Shown: one piece after another, positions 17,223-26,526 of the stretch | Layout of the letters: the number at the start of each line of letters is the position of its first letter | Numbering within the stretch: the stretch's first letter is position 1 | Source: Acidimicrobiia bacterium | GTDB taxonomy: Bacteria > Acidobacteriota > Vicinamibacteria > Vicinamibacterales > CAVVIG01 | Direction of reading: 5' to 3' | Assembly: GCA_016871175.1 (NCBI GenBank) | Contig: VFZL01000002.1 | Span: 62,001 to 126,000 of the forward strand | DNA length: 64,000 bases | Notes under the pieces: generated by a model | The model's database searches: none | What the model was told of the DNA's origin: nothing | What the model saw: only the letters and a program-made list of their open reading frames with translations | Translations under genes and position numbers: made by a program

Positions 17223-19667
17223 GTGACGACTCGGCCGGCCCGCGCGAAACGGCCTGCCAGAGGCGCGCGAGCGTCTGCGTTCGCAGTTCTGCTGCTCGCG
17301 ACGGTGTTCGCGGGACGCGAAGCCTCAGCCCAGTCGTCGACGACGAGTCGCACGGTGAGTGGCACCCCACCTCGAGCGCTGTTCGATCGCTACTGCGTCA
17401 CGTGTCACAACCAGCGAGCGAAGATTCCAGCGGCGCGACCGCTGGCTCTGGACACGGCCGATCTCGCGACTGTGGCCTCCGATCCGGATCTCTGGGAGAA
17501 CGTCGTCCGCAAGCTCCGGGCTGGCACGATGCCTCCTGCTGGTGCGGCCCGGCCTCCGGGCGATGAAGCCGATGCAGCCGCCACGTGGCTGGAGCGCGAG
17601 CTCGATCGTTCCGCCGACGCGCGGCCGGATCCCGGGCACGTTCCAGCGTTTCGCCGCCTCACGCGCACCGAATACCGGCACGCGGTTCGCGATCTCCTCG
17701 CGCTGGACGATCTACCCAAGGAGCTCGATATCGAGCTGTTGCTACCCGCCGACAACACCGTCGGGTTCGACACCATCGCCGACGCGCTGTTTGTCACGCC
17801 GACGCTGCTCGAGGGCTATCTGACCGCTGCGCGCAAGTTGGCGGCTATCGCCGTCGGCGACGCCTCCATGCCGCTCATCGTCGACACCTACCGGACCGCT
17901 CTCGAGCAACCGCAGGACGAGCAGTTCGCGGACCTGCCGGTCGGCACGCGGGGCGGCATGCGGATCCGGCGGTGGTTCCCGTTGACGGGCGAGTACCGGC
18001 TGCGCGTTGAGCTCGCGGGGCCGTTGCGCGAACGACACGAGCTCGAGGTGGCCGTTGACGGTGAGCGCGTCCAGCTGGTGCCGGTCGGCGGGCCCGCCGG
18101 TCAGCCACGTGCGTCCGCGTCCGGTGGCGAAGGTGACGGACTGGAGATCACTGTGCCGGTTCAAGCGGGGCAGCGCACCGTCGGTGTGTCGTTCGTGAAG
18201 CGAACGAGCGCCTATGCCGAGACATTGACGGTGCCGTTCAGGCGCGGTCGCGGGCTGGATCCGGCCGTCTCGGCGGTCACGATCAGCGGACCGTTCGGCA
18301 CGCGCAGCGCCGGAGACACCTCCAGTCGCCGTCGCGTGTTGAGGTGCGGTGCGACTGCTTCCGCGTCGAGTCGATCAGCAGGGGCGACCTCCGCGTCATC
18401 TCGCACAGTCGGGAGTGCGGACTGCGCGCGCCAGATCGTGCGATTGCTGGCGAAGCGCGCGTTCCGGCGGGCCGCCACGATCGAGGACGTGCACACGCTC
18501 ATGCCCTTCTTCGAAGCCGGGCGTCGCGGAGGGACGTTCGATGCGGGCATCCAACGCGTGATCGAACGCGTGCTCGTCAGCCCAGAGTTTCTCTTCCGCG
18601 TTGAGGGTGGGTCGAAGCGGCGCGATGGCGCCGCAGCGGCTCCGGTTTCCGACGTCGAGCTCGCGTCGCGCCTGTCATTCTTCCTCTGGAGCAGCATCCC
18701 AGACGATGAGCTGCTGGACGTCGCGATTGAGGGCCGACTGCGGGCGCCCGGCGTGTTCGAGGCGCAGGTGCGACGCATGCTCGCTGACCGGCGGTCCGAC
18801 GCGCTCGTCACGAACTTCGCGGCGCAGTGGCTGTATCTGTGGGACCTTCCGGCGAGGAGGCCCAACGATCGGTTGTTTCCCGACTTCGACGATGGGCTTC
18901 GCCAGGCCATGGTGCGCGAGACGGAGCTCTTCCTGGGCAGCGTCCTGCGCGAGAACCGTTCGGTCGTCGACCTGGTGTCGTCGCGCGATACCTTTCTCAA
19001 CGAGCGCTTGGCGCGCCACTACGGGATTCCCGGTATCTACGGCAGCGATTTCAGACGCATCACGTTGCCGGATGGCAGCGTCCGCGGTGGCCTACTTGGA
19101 CAGGGCAGCATCTTGACGTTGACCTCTTACGCCACGCGCACCTCGCCCGTCGTTCGTGGCAAGTGGATTCTCGAGAACATCCTGGGGTCGCCGCCACCAC
19201 CGCCGCCACCGAACGTGCCGGCATTGAAGACAGACGACAATCCGAAGCAGACGCGATCGATGCGCGAACGGATGACACAGCACCGCGCGAATCCGGTGTG
19301 CGCGAGCTGCCACGCGCGGATGGATCCGCTGGGGTTCGCGCTCGAGAACTTCGACGCCATTGGACGCTGGCGCGCGCAGGGCGATGGCGGGACCGCGATC
19401 GACGCGTCGGGGACGCTTCCCGATGGCACCGCGTTCAAGGATCCGCTGAGCCTGCGAGCGGCCCTGGTGCAGCGTCCCGAACGTTTCGTCACGACGTTCA
19501 CGGAAAAACTGTTGAACTACGCGATCGGCCGGAACCTGATCGCCGCCGACTCGGCCGCGGTCCGTGCTATCGTTCGGGAGGCGTTCCGAGACGGCTATCG
19601 GTTCGAGAAGCTGGTGCTCGGGATCGTGGCGAGCAGGCCATTTCAGCTGCGGAGGTCGGAGTCATGA
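17223..19667 (+). CDS. Exported c-type haem protein, DUF1587/DUF1592/DUF1588/DUF1585 family
   Basis: 814 residues from a GTG. After a signal peptide there is a cytochrome-like CVTCH site (residues 58-62). The DUF1587 region follows (FRRLTRTEYRHAVRDLLAL), then a carbohydrate-binding-like middle, the AKRAFRRAAT segment, DUF1592 (ASRLSFFLWSSIPDDELL), DUF1588 (RGGLLGQGSIL, TSPVVRGKWILENILG) with a second CASCH site at residues 693-697, and DUF1585 at the end. The family is typical of Planctomycetes and Acidobacteriota and is thought to oxidise polymers or sugars in the periplasm, but its reaction is unproven. The stop overlaps the DUF1552 start by four bases (ATGA). Confidence 0.9.
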   Translation: MTTRPARAKRPARGARASAFAVLLLATVFAGREASAQSSTTSRTVSGTPPRALFDRYCVTCHNQRAKIPAARPLALDTADLATVASDPDLWENVVRKLRAGTMPPAGAARPPGDEADAAATWLERELDRSADARPDPGHVPAFRRLTRTEYRHAVRDLLALDDLPKELDIELLLPADNTVGFDTIADALFVTPTLLEGYLTAARKLAAIAVGDASMPLIVDTYRTALEQPQDEQFADLPVGTRGGMRIRRWFPLTGEYRLRVELAGPLRERHELEVAVDGERVQLVPVGGPAGQPRASASGGEGDGLEITVPVQAGQRTVGVSFVKRTSAYAETLTVPFRRGRGLDPAVSAVTISGPFGTRSAGDTSSRRRVLRCGATASASSRSAGATSASSRTVGSADCARQIVRLLAKRAFRRAATIEDVHTLMPFFEAGRRGGTFDAGIQRVIERVLVSPEFLFRVEGGSKRRDGAAAAPVSDVELASRLSFFLWSSIPDDELLDVAIEGRLRAPGVFEAQVRRMLADRRSDALVTNFAAQWLYLWDLPARRPNDRLFPDFDDGLRQAMVRETELFLGSVLRENRSVVDLVSSRDTFLNERLARHYGIPGIYGSDFRRITLPDGSVRGGLLGQGSILTLTSYATRTSPVVRGKWILENILGSPPPPPPPNVPALKTDDNPKQTRSMRERMTQHRANPVCASCHARMDPLGFALENFDAIGRWRAQGDGGTAIDASGTLPDGTAFKDPLSLRAALVQRPERFVTTFTEKLLNYAIGRNLIAADSAAVRAIVREAFRDGYRFEKLVLGIVASRPFQLRRSES

Positions 19668-21016
19668 TCGTCACGCGACGGATGCTGCCACGTCGCACGT
19701 TCCTGCGCGGCACAGGGGCGACGCTGGCCCTACCACTGCTGGACGCTATGATTCCGGCGTTGACGGCTCAGAGCAGGACCGCGGCACGGCCGGTGCCCCG
19801 CCTTGGTTTCATCTACACGCCAAACGGCGTGATTCAGGCACAGTGGACGCCGGTCGACGATGGACGCCAGTTCACCTTCTCGCCAATTCTGAAGCCGCTC
19901 GAGCCGCTTCGCGATCGCGTGCTCATCGTGTCCGGGTTGGCGCATCGACAGGCCGAGTCGTTCGGCGACGGCAACGCGGATCACCATCGCGCCACCGCAG
20001 CGTGGCTCAGCGGCGTACACGCGTGGACGAGAACCACCGGGCTGGAGATCCGCCTCGACACGACTGCGGACCAGATTGCAGCCGCGGCCATCGGGCGCGA
20101 CACCCGGCTGCCGTCCCTCGAGCTGGCCCTCGAGAGCGCCACCTCGATCGCATGCGATAGCGGCGCCGATTGCTTCTACTCCAACACCGTGTCGTGGCGG
20201 ACGCCGACCAATCCGCTACCGGCTGAGATCCATCCTCGAGTGGTGTTCGAGCGCTTGTTCGGCGATGGAGGAACCCCTGCGCAGCGACGTGCCCAGATGC
20301 AGCGAAGCGCGAGCCTCCTCGATTCGCTGACAGACGAAGTTGCGCGTCTGACCCGTCGCGTGGGCACGGGCGACCGCGCGAAGATCGACGAGTATCTCGA
20401 GTCAGTCCGTTCGCTGGAGGTGCGCATCACGCGAACCGACGCCGAGAGCGCCATCGCCTCGGTGGAGTTGCCCGATCGTCCGTCCGACATGCCGGCGACC
20501 ATCGACGAGCACGCCCGATCGATGTTCGACCTCATCACGTTGGCGTTCCGGGCCGACCTCACGCGCGTGTTCACGCTGCTCGTCGGGCGCGAGCAGACCA
20601 ATCGCACGTACCCTGAGATCGGCGTCCCGGATGGGCACCACGCGGTGTCGCACCATCAGCACGATCCCCAGATCGTGTCCAAGAAGGCCAAGATCGACAC
20701 CTACCACGCGTCGCTGCTCGGACGGTTCCTGCGGCAGCTCGCGGACACGGCCGACGGGGATGGCTCGCTGCTCGACCGCTCGATGATTCTGTACGGGAGC
20801 GGTCTGGGTGATGGCGACCAGCACTCACACCATGACCTCCCGGTGCTCGTGGCCGGCGGTGGGGCCGGCCGTTCAGTCGGTGGCCAGCACCTGCGGCTCC
20901 GCGAAACACCGATGACCAACCTGCTCGTCACCCTGCTGAACAGAGCCGGCGTGCCCTTGGAGAAGCTCGGCGACAGCACGGGCCCACTGTCCATCGAGCC
21001 GTTGGCGTCGATCTAG
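19664..21016 (+). CDS. DUF1552 exported protein, Tat signal
   Basis: 450 residues from the ATG at 19664, which overlaps the DUF1592 stop. The N-terminus has a twin-arginine signal (RRTFLRGTGATLALPLLDAM). Family motifs follow: PRLGFIYTPNGVIQAQWTP, HHRATAAWLSG, FGDGDQHSHHDLPVLVAGG-like residues near the end, and a conserved GDxxxHxxHxxPxxxxGG pattern. It resembles DUF1501-like sulfatase-fold proteins in its C-terminus. DUF1552 genes almost always follow DUF1592 genes and probably act on the same unknown substrate. The Tat export implies a folded, possibly cofactor-containing protein. Confidence 0.9.
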   Translation: MIVTRRMLPRRTFLRGTGATLALPLLDAMIPALTAQSRTAARPVPRLGFIYTPNGVIQAQWTPVDDGRQFTFSPILKPLEPLRDRVLIVSGLAHRQAESFGDGNADHHRATAAWLSGVHAWTRTTGLEIRLDTTADQIAAAAIGRDTRLPSLELALESATSIACDSGADCFYSNTVSWRTPTNPLPAEIHPRVVFERLFGDGGTPAQRRAQMQRSASLLDSLTDEVARLTRRVGTGDRAKIDEYLESVRSLEVRITRTDAESAIASVELPDRPSDMPATIDEHARSMFDLITLAFRADLTRVFTLLVGREQTNRTYPEIGVPDGHHAVSHHQHDPQIVSKKAKIDTYHASLLGRFLRQLADTADGDGSLLDRSMILYGSGLGDGDQHSHHDLPVLVAGGGAGRSVGGQHLRLRETPMTNLLVTLLNRAGVPLEKLGDSTGPLSIEPLASI

Positions 21017-21049
21017 TCGGGGCTCGCGGTCCACTTCACGCATCCTCAG

Positions 21050-21072
21050 CGGCGGCGCCGTACGCGCCGCCG
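21050..21072. terminator. GC-rich hairpin between convergent genes
   Basis: CGGCGGCGC and GCGCCGCCG form a perfect 9-bp stem with a 5-base loop, between the stops of the DUF1552 and soxR genes. It is likely a bidirectional terminator, without a T-run. Confidence 0.55.
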
Positions 21073-21080
21073 TTGCGCGA

Positions 21081-21518
21081 TCACCCGTCGATCCATTTGC
21101 GCGGACCAGGCCCGCGCCGGCCCAAGCGATCTCGCGGGTTCGCAAGCGCGCATCGATCGAGCGACAGACAGCCGCAGCCGATGCACTGCGTCAAGCCGGC
21201 TCGAAGCCGTTCCAACTCGGCGATTCGTTCGTTGACGCGGGACTGCCATGCGGCGGACAGCCTCGCCCAGTGGGCGCGGTCTGGCGTCCGGTTCTGGGGC
21301 AGCATCGCCAGCTGCACGCGTATCTCCTCGAGCGACAGCCCCACCTTCTGCGCAAAGACGATGAACGCGACTCGGCGGAGTACTGCCCTCGAGAATCGGC
21401 GGTGGCCCGCGTTCGAGCGCTCCGAGTGAATCAGCCCAGCGGCCTCGTAGAACCGCAGAGCTGAAGCGGCGACGCCGCTTCGCTCTGCGAGCTCACCAAT
21501 GGTCAGGGCCTTGTCCAT
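21081..21518 (-). CDS. soxR: Redox-sensing MerR-family regulator SoxR
   Basis: 145 residues with a MerR helix-turn-helix (TIGELAERSGVAASALRFYE) and a dimerisation helix. The [2Fe-2S] cysteine set is at C112, C115, C117 and C123, spaced as in E. coli SoxR (CIGCGCLSLDRC). It is a cytoplasmic activator that responds to redox-active compounds through oxidation of the cluster. It is divergent from the SDR-queA-like operon, and the 9-2-9 inverted repeat between them is its likely operator. Confidence 0.93.
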   Translation of the reverse strand: MDKALTIGELAERSGVAASALRFYEAAGLIHSERSNAGHRRFSRAVLRRVAFIVFAQKVGLSLEEIRVQLAMLPQNRTPDRAHWARLSAAWQSRVNERIAELERLRAGLTQCIGCGCLSLDRCALANPRDRLGRRGPGPRKWIDG

Positions 21519-21542
21519 GACGCAGTGTGCCCAAGAAAGCTC

Positions 21543-21573
21543 TTGACTTCAAGTGAACTTGAAGTTCGACGCT
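21543..21573 (+). promoter_or_regulatory. SoxR-type promoter/operator with long spacer
   Basis: A perfect inverted repeat ACTTCAAGT-GA-ACTTGAAGT lies at 21546-21565, very close to the known SoxR box. It sits between a TTGACT -35 hexamer (21543-21548) and a weak -10-like GACGCT (21568-21573). This gives the 19-base spacer typical of MerR-family activated promoters. The orientation drives the SDR gene and probably also controls soxR. Confidence 0.85.
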
Positions 21574-21615
21574 GGACTGGACGCACTGAAGCGTCCACTC
21601 AGCGAGGGTCTTGCC

Positions 21616-22377
21616 ATGAGCACAGCGGCCGCGACATCCACACAATCCAGGTCCAACCCGAAACGTTCTCGGGTGGCGATCGTCACCGGCGCGAGCCGAG
21701 GCCTGGGCCTCGTGATCGCTCACGCGCTCGAGGCCCTTGGCCACCAGCTCGTGATCGGAGCCCGTGGGGAGCGGGCTCTCGAGGGCGCGCGCGAGGAGCT
21801 CCTTCAACACGGTTCTGACGTCGTCGCCATCCGCGGCGATGTGAGTGACGGCTCCGCTCGCGCGCGGTGGGTTGACGCCGCTCGCGGATGTGGAGGGCTA
21901 GATGTGCTCGTCAACAACGCGTCGATCCTCGGCGGCCTCGGAGCGCTGGCCGAGCTCGACGTCCAGCGCTTCGACCGCGTGCTCGCCGCCAACACGGTGG
22001 CGCCGATGGCGCTAACGCAGCTCGCGCTCCCGCTGCTCGAGGCGCGGCACGGCCTCATCGTCAACATCACGAGTGATGCCGCGCAAGGTGCGTTTCCCGG
22101 TTGGGGCGGTTACGGCGCCAGTAAAGCCGCGCTCGAGCTGATGACCCGAACGCTCGCCGAGGAGCTTCGCGAGCGCACGGTGTCGGCGGTGCTGGTCGAT
22201 CCAGGAGACCTGCGCACGGCGCTGCATCAAGAGGCCTTCCCGAACGAGGACATCTCGGATCGTCCGGTCCCTGAGGTGACGCGACCGTTCTGGGACTGGC
22301 TGTTTCAGCAGGACCTCGAGACGATCCACGGACGCCGGTTCGCAGCGCAACAGGAGGCTCTTCATGGCATCCGATAG
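21616..22377 (+). CDS. Short-chain dehydrogenase/reductase, probably SoxR-controlled
   Basis: 253 residues from the ATG at 21616; an earlier in-frame start at 21553 would lie inside the operator and is rejected. The cofactor motif TGASRGLG and NNAS motif are present, and the catalytic set is SD...YGASK (Ser in NITSD, Tyr and Lys in GYGASKAAL). It reduces or oxidises an unidentified small molecule, possibly a quinone or redox-active compound given its SoxR operator. It overlaps the downstream queA-like gene by 14 bases. Confidence 0.85.
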   Translation: MSTAAATSTQSRSNPKRSRVAIVTGASRGLGLVIAHALEALGHQLVIGARGERALEGAREELLQHGSDVVAIRGDVSDGSARARWVDAARGCGGLDVLVNNASILGGLGALAELDVQRFDRVLAANTVAPMALTQLALPLLEARHGLIVNITSDAAQGAFPGWGGYGASKAALELMTRTLAEELRERTVSAVLVDPGDLRTALHQEAFPNEDISDRPVPEVTRPFWDWLFQQDLETIHGRRFAAQQEALHGIR

Positions 22378-23484
22378 CCTCGCTCTTGCCCGTGAGACGC
22401 TCGACCCGTCACTCGAAGCGACCGAGCCGCCAGAGGCACGTGGATTGCGACGAGACGACGTCCGTCTCTTGGTTTCTGATCTCGAGCATGACGCGGTGGC
22501 GCACGCGCATTTTCGCGATCTCCCGGAGTGGCTCCATGCCGGGGACGTTCTCGTTGTGAACACGAGCGGCACACTGAACGCTGCTGTTCCGGCGCGGTTA
22601 CCGAGTGGGACCGAGCGTGTCGTCCATCTGTCGACGGCCCTGCCCGGCGGCTTCTGGACCCTCGAGGTCCGAGAGCCGTCATCGGTGGGGACGCGACTCA
22701 GTCGCGAGCCGCTTTCCGGAAGCGTCCTCGAGCTGCCGGCCGGTGGTCGCGCGACCGTTCTGGCACCGTATCCTCATGTGGGTCGGTCGGCTCATGCATC
22801 GCGCTTGTGGCTGGCGTCACTCGAGCTACCCGAGCCCGTGCGCGCCTATCTCGACCGGGTTGGCTCGCCGATCCGCTATGGATACGTTCCACGCGCGTGG
22901 CCGAACGCCATGTACCAAACGGTATTCGCCATCGAAGCCGGGAGCGCCGAGATGCCTTCGGCCGGCCGGCCGTTCACAGCGGAGCTGGTGACGCGCCTGG
23001 TCGCGCGCGGCGTGCAGGTCGCCCCCCTGCTGCTGCACACCGGCGTGGCGAGTCTGGAAGACCACGAACTGCCGTACGAGGAGTGGTATCGCGTGCCGGA
23101 GGAGATGGCCGCGCTGGTCAATGCCGCCGGACGGTCCGGTCGGCGCGTGATCGCGGTCGGGACAACGGTGGTCCGCGCACTGGAGACGGTGACGGACGCC
23201 AGGGGCCATACGGCGGCCGGGCAGGGTTGGACGACGCTCGTGATCACACGTGATCGCCCGCTCCGCGCAGTCACCGGACTCATCACAGGCTTTCACGAGC
23301 CCAAAGCGACGCATCTCGCGATACTCGACGCGTCTTCGCCAGCAGCGGTTCATCCGAGCGCGGCCGAACTGAACTCTGCCGCGCCTACGCCGTCGCACGC
23401 GATCGGGGTTACTTATGGCACGAGTTCGGAGACGTGCATTTGATCCTGCCGAGATCTCGATCCACCTCAGATCAAGTCCCGTGA
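22364..23484 (+). pseudogene. QueA-like S-adenosylmethionine:tRNA ribosyltransferase-isomerase, frameshifted near the 3' end
   Basis: The start is an ATG after AGGAGG inside the SDR end. The protein follows QueA: RRDDVRLLVSDLE, LHAGDVLVVNTSGTLNAAVPAR, AYLDRVGSPIRYGYVP, YQTVFA, GRPFTAELVTRL, LLLHTGVASLE and VGTTVVRALE. It makes epoxyqueuosine in tRNA in canonical members. After HLAILDA the frame fails and would end at 23443. One base inserted near 23331 restores VFASSGSSERGRTEL and then GYLWHEFGDVHLIL, the normal QueA end, stopping at 23482-23484 with about 373 residues. It is a divergent member, since the canonical N-terminal start motif is absent. The location in a SoxR operon is unusual for queA, so the substrate may differ. 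Confidence 0.8.
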
Positions 23485-23963
23485 CTATCGTCGCCGGAGC
23501 GAATCCTCGGCTCACACCGCAGCGTCGTTGTGACCGAGTTGGCGATGAAGCACTGCTCGTGAGCTTCGTGGTGCATCGCGTCGTGCTCGATCTGGGACGG
23601 TTGTCGTTCGCCGCCGAACCGGATGGCTGGTCGAAGGGTCACTTCGGTCATCGCGAGACGGCCGCCGCTGTTCTTCGCCAACACTCCCACGGCTTCATCG
23701 ACGTACTCATCCACCACGAACCCGCGTCTCGCCGCGATGGACAGGAACCAGAGCATGTGGCAGCTTGAGAGGGACGCGACGAACGCTTCCTCTGGATCGA
23801 CGGCGTTCGACACCGATAGCGGCAGCGGCACAACGTGCGGCGAGGACGACGCGGCGACCTCGACGCCGCCGTCAAACAACCAGCGGTGCGCCCGACTGTA
23901 GCGGTTGTCGGTAAACGCCTCGCCGTTCCGTCGCCACGTGACGGTTGCGGAGTATTTGCTCAA
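23472..23963 (-). CDS. OsmC/Ohr family peroxiredoxin-like protein
   Basis: 163 residues with the OsmC fold. The two redox cysteines are seen in SSCHMLWFL and EQCFIANSV, as required for thiol-dependent reduction of organic hydroperoxides. HRWLFDGGVEVAASSSP near the start is typical of the YhfA-like OsmC subgroup. It is convergent with the queA-like gene, and the two ends overlap by 13 bases if the frameshift is corrected. Its closeness to soxR suggests an oxidative-stress neighbourhood. Confidence 0.88.
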   Translation of the reverse strand: MSKYSATVTWRRNGEAFTDNRYSRAHRWLFDGGVEVAASSSPHVVPLPLSVSNAVDPEEAFVASLSSCHMLWFLSIAARRGFVVDEYVDEAVGVLAKNSGGRLAMTEVTLRPAIRFGGERQPSQIEHDAMHHEAHEQCFIANSVTTTLRCEPRIRSGDDSHGT

Positions 23964-24076
23964 AGCTCAGCGCTCCAGGCTCAGCACGACTTGTCGTCCT
24001 TCCGTAACCGCCAATGAGGTCGCTCAGGTGCTCCGCTGATGCGACCCGAGGCCAGCGAGGGCCGAGAGCTCAGCGG

Positions 24077-26512
24077 CTAGAAGTGCCGCGTGATCTTCAC
24101 GGCAACCGTTCTCGGCTGCACGAGGCGCGTGCCGACGAAGACGGACTGGAAGTTGTAGAGCGCCGTGCGATTCGTCAGGTTCGTCAACTGCGCTTGTACG
24201 CTCCAAGTGCGCCGACCTGCAGGGCGCAGGTCGTAGCCGACGACCACGTCCGCGATCGTTCGTGGTCGCACGCGGGGCACCGTCGCGGTCAGGTTCACGT
24301 ATGGCAGTAGGTCGTAGAAATCGGGATCCGCCGTCACTTCCTCCGAATCGGATGGGTTCGACACCAGGCCGCTGTCGTAGCGGACCGACCCGCCGAGCCA
24401 CAGACCCCACGCGTGGCTGTACTGCACGGTTCCATGCAGGCTCAGGCGCTGGTCGTGATCGATCCGGAACGGACCCGCGGACAGCAAGTCGATCGCATCC
24501 TGGCCGAGGAAGAGTCCACCGGTAAACGGCGGTGTCGACACGGCTCTCGCCATAGTGGCGCTCAACGACCCGGAGACCCCCGCTCGCTTCGGCAGGGTCA
24601 GCCGCATCTCAGCGCCTTCCGCCCGAATCGCGGCCAGCGTGGTCGGAAGGATGATGCCGGTGTCGAAGAAGTTGTTGTTGTCTTGCTGGTTCACCGAGTC
24701 TTTACGATAGACCGCTACGTCTAGGTGCGCGGCGCGGCCCAGGGCGCGTTGATAGCCGAGCTCGTAGACGTGCTGCTGCTCGGGATGAATCGGCCGATAG
24801 GCGCCGCCCAAGGCTGCGCGCACGCTCTCGGGCGCCAAGGCAGCCGCAGCCTGGGAGCTCGAGAGCAGCAGGTTCTCGTTGGGTGGCGTCTGGTAGTTCC
24901 GGTTATAAGAGGCGCGCATCACTCCGGCCGTACCCGGTAGCTCGTACGAGAGGCCGACGCGAGGTTGGAGCTGGCTACCGCGCACGACGAAGGCGTACGC
25001 GTCGTGGCGCAAACCGAGCGCCAGCGATGCGCGCCGCCAGCGAGTGGTGGCCTGGAGGAACGCGCTCATTTGCCAACCCGATCGACGGTCCTCGAAGCGG
25101 AACGGCGATCCGCCGCGTGTCAGGTCGTGCGGCAGCAGCGACGGATTGAAGCCTTGGGCGAACGGCTCGTTGAACGTCGGGCTCGTGATCGCCATCGAGA
25201 AGGTTTCTTCCACCGGGAACCGCTGCGCGTCGATGCCGGCCCGGAGCGTCTGGGCGCCGAACATCCTCGTGTAGCGCACGTTGGCGACGAGGTTCGAGAT
25301 GTGCCGATCCTGCGACGCGGTCACCGGCGTGTCACCCGGGCTGGGCAGCAGCTGGGCGCCCGTCCGGCGGAAGCCAGCAGTGGCTTCGAGCGTCGACTGG
25401 AGGTCGAGCGTGCGTCGATAGGTCCCCCACGCGGTGGCGTCAGCCAGACGCTGACGCTGATCCTGCCCAGCGGCATGCTGCGAACGCAGGTTCGCTAACT
25501 CGAAGGCCGACTGACCGCCCATCACGTTGACGCGAACGAGATCGCGGTCGGTCAGCGTGGAGTCGAGGCGGGCGTACATGCGCCCGAAGCCGCCGCTGTT
25601 GTGCAGGTTATCCAGCGAGACTTGATCGAGGAAGCGATCGGTTCGCATGCCGGTGGCCGACACGAAGTACCCGTTCCGGCGACCGCCGCCGCCGACGTTG
25701 AATCCCGTCTGCCACGTGTTGTACCCCGCCACCGAAAGCATCACGTCGCCAAGCGCAGTTCGACCCAGCCCGAGTCCGGTGCGGCTGGTGAGGATCGCGA
25801 CGCCCGAGACCTTGCTGCCGAACTCCGCGGGGACGTTACCGGTGATGAGCTCAGCCGACTGGATGATGCCCGAGTCGATGGAGTTGGCGAACGCGCCCGT
25901 CAACTGGTCGCTGATCGGCAGCCCATCGACGACAAACGTCATCTGGTTGTGCGCCCCCCGCGGATGGATCGCGCCGTTGGCGTTCTGTGCGAAGCCCGGA
26001 AACGATACGAGCACCGACTCGATCCCGCGGCTCCCGAGAGCCATCGGCATCATCGCCACACGTTCTTGGCTGATTTGCGTGCGCGTGCCCGCTGCGAGCA
26101 CGTCAACGAGCGGAGCGTCCGGGGTGACCGTGATCGTCTCGGACTGAGCCGCCAGGTCGAGGACCACCCGCAGATCGACGGGCACGTTGGCGGGGATAGG
26201 AACCGATTGCCCTTTCAATGCGAAGCCTGAGAGCTCGACGACCAACCCGTAGGTGTCCAATGGAAGGTTCGTGAACTCGAACCGGCCGTCCGGTCCGGCC
26301 GTCGTGGTCATCTCAAGGCCGGTCAGACGATTCGTGAGGGTCGCCGTCGCGCCGGGCAGCGCGCCGCCCTGAACGTCCTCGACGAGGCCGCGAAGGAGGC
26401 CGGTGGTCTGCGCGTGGGCCGTCGCGGAGGCAAGCAGCAACGACCCCGTCAGCACGACAAGGAGCAGGCGGACCGCGCTGGCGCGTTTCAAAGTCGAGGC
26501 GTCCTCACACAT
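24077..26512 (-). CDS. TonB-dependent receptor with carboxypeptidase-regulatory-like N-terminal domain
   Basis: About 811 residues from the ATG at 26512; an ATG at 26536 lies within a palindrome and is less likely. A signal peptide ends near SATAHAQ. Then come the beta-sandwich (GLVEDVQGGALPGATATLTN, DGRFEFTNLPLDTYGLVVEL), a plug with TVTPDAPLVD, MTFVVDGLPI and VPAEFGSKVSGVA, and a barrel ending in aromatic phenylalanine (KITRHF), as outer-membrane proteins do. The substrate is unknown. It has no same-strand partner. Confidence 0.88.
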   Translation of the reverse strand: MCEDASTLKRASAVRLLLVVLTGSLLLASATAHAQTTGLLRGLVEDVQGGALPGATATLTNRLTGLEMTTTAGPDGRFEFTNLPLDTYGLVVELSGFALKGQSVPIPANVPVDLRVVLDLAAQSETITVTPDAPLVDVLAAGTRTQISQERVAMMPMALGSRGIESVLVSFPGFAQNANGAIHPRGAHNQMTFVVDGLPISDQLTGAFANSIDSGIIQSAELITGNVPAEFGSKVSGVAILTSRTGLGLGRTALGDVMLSVAGYNTWQTGFNVGGGGRRNGYFVSATGMRTDRFLDQVSLDNLHNSGGFGRMYARLDSTLTDRDLVRVNVMGGQSAFELANLRSQHAAGQDQRQRLADATAWGTYRRTLDLQSTLEATAGFRRTGAQLLPSPGDTPVTASQDRHISNLVANVRYTRMFGAQTLRAGIDAQRFPVEETFSMAITSPTFNEPFAQGFNPSLLPHDLTRGGSPFRFEDRRSGWQMSAFLQATTRWRRASLALGLRHDAYAFVVRGSQLQPRVGLSYELPGTAGVMRASYNRNYQTPPNENLLLSSSQAAAALAPESVRAALGGAYRPIHPEQQHVYELGYQRALGRAAHLDVAVYRKDSVNQQDNNNFFDTGIILPTTLAAIRAEGAEMRLTLPKRAGVSGSLSATMARAVSTPPFTGGLFLGQDAIDLLSAGPFRIDHDQRLSLHGTVQYSHAWGLWLGGSVRYDSGLVSNPSDSEEVTADPDFYDLLPYVNLTATVPRVRPRTIADVVVGYDLRPAGRRTWSVQAQLTNLTNRTALYNFQSVFVGTRLVQPRTVAVKITRHF

Positions 26513-26526
26513 GCTCGAAACCAAAA

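Noticed and set aside
18300-18440. A possible double frameshift in the DUF1592 gene
   Set aside because: The segment between GDTSSRRRVLRC and CARQIVRLL is a variable linker in the family; the flanking frames agree, so no shift is needed.
19190-19215. CCGCCACC-rich repeat in the DUF1592 gene as a microsatellite
   Set aside because: It encodes the usual proline run between the DUF1588 segment and the second haem site and is in frame.
18827-19663. A frame fused ahead of the DUF1552 protein
   Set aside because: It is antisense-like shadow of the DUF1592 gene in another frame; the Tat signal and the ATGA overlap fix the start at 19664.
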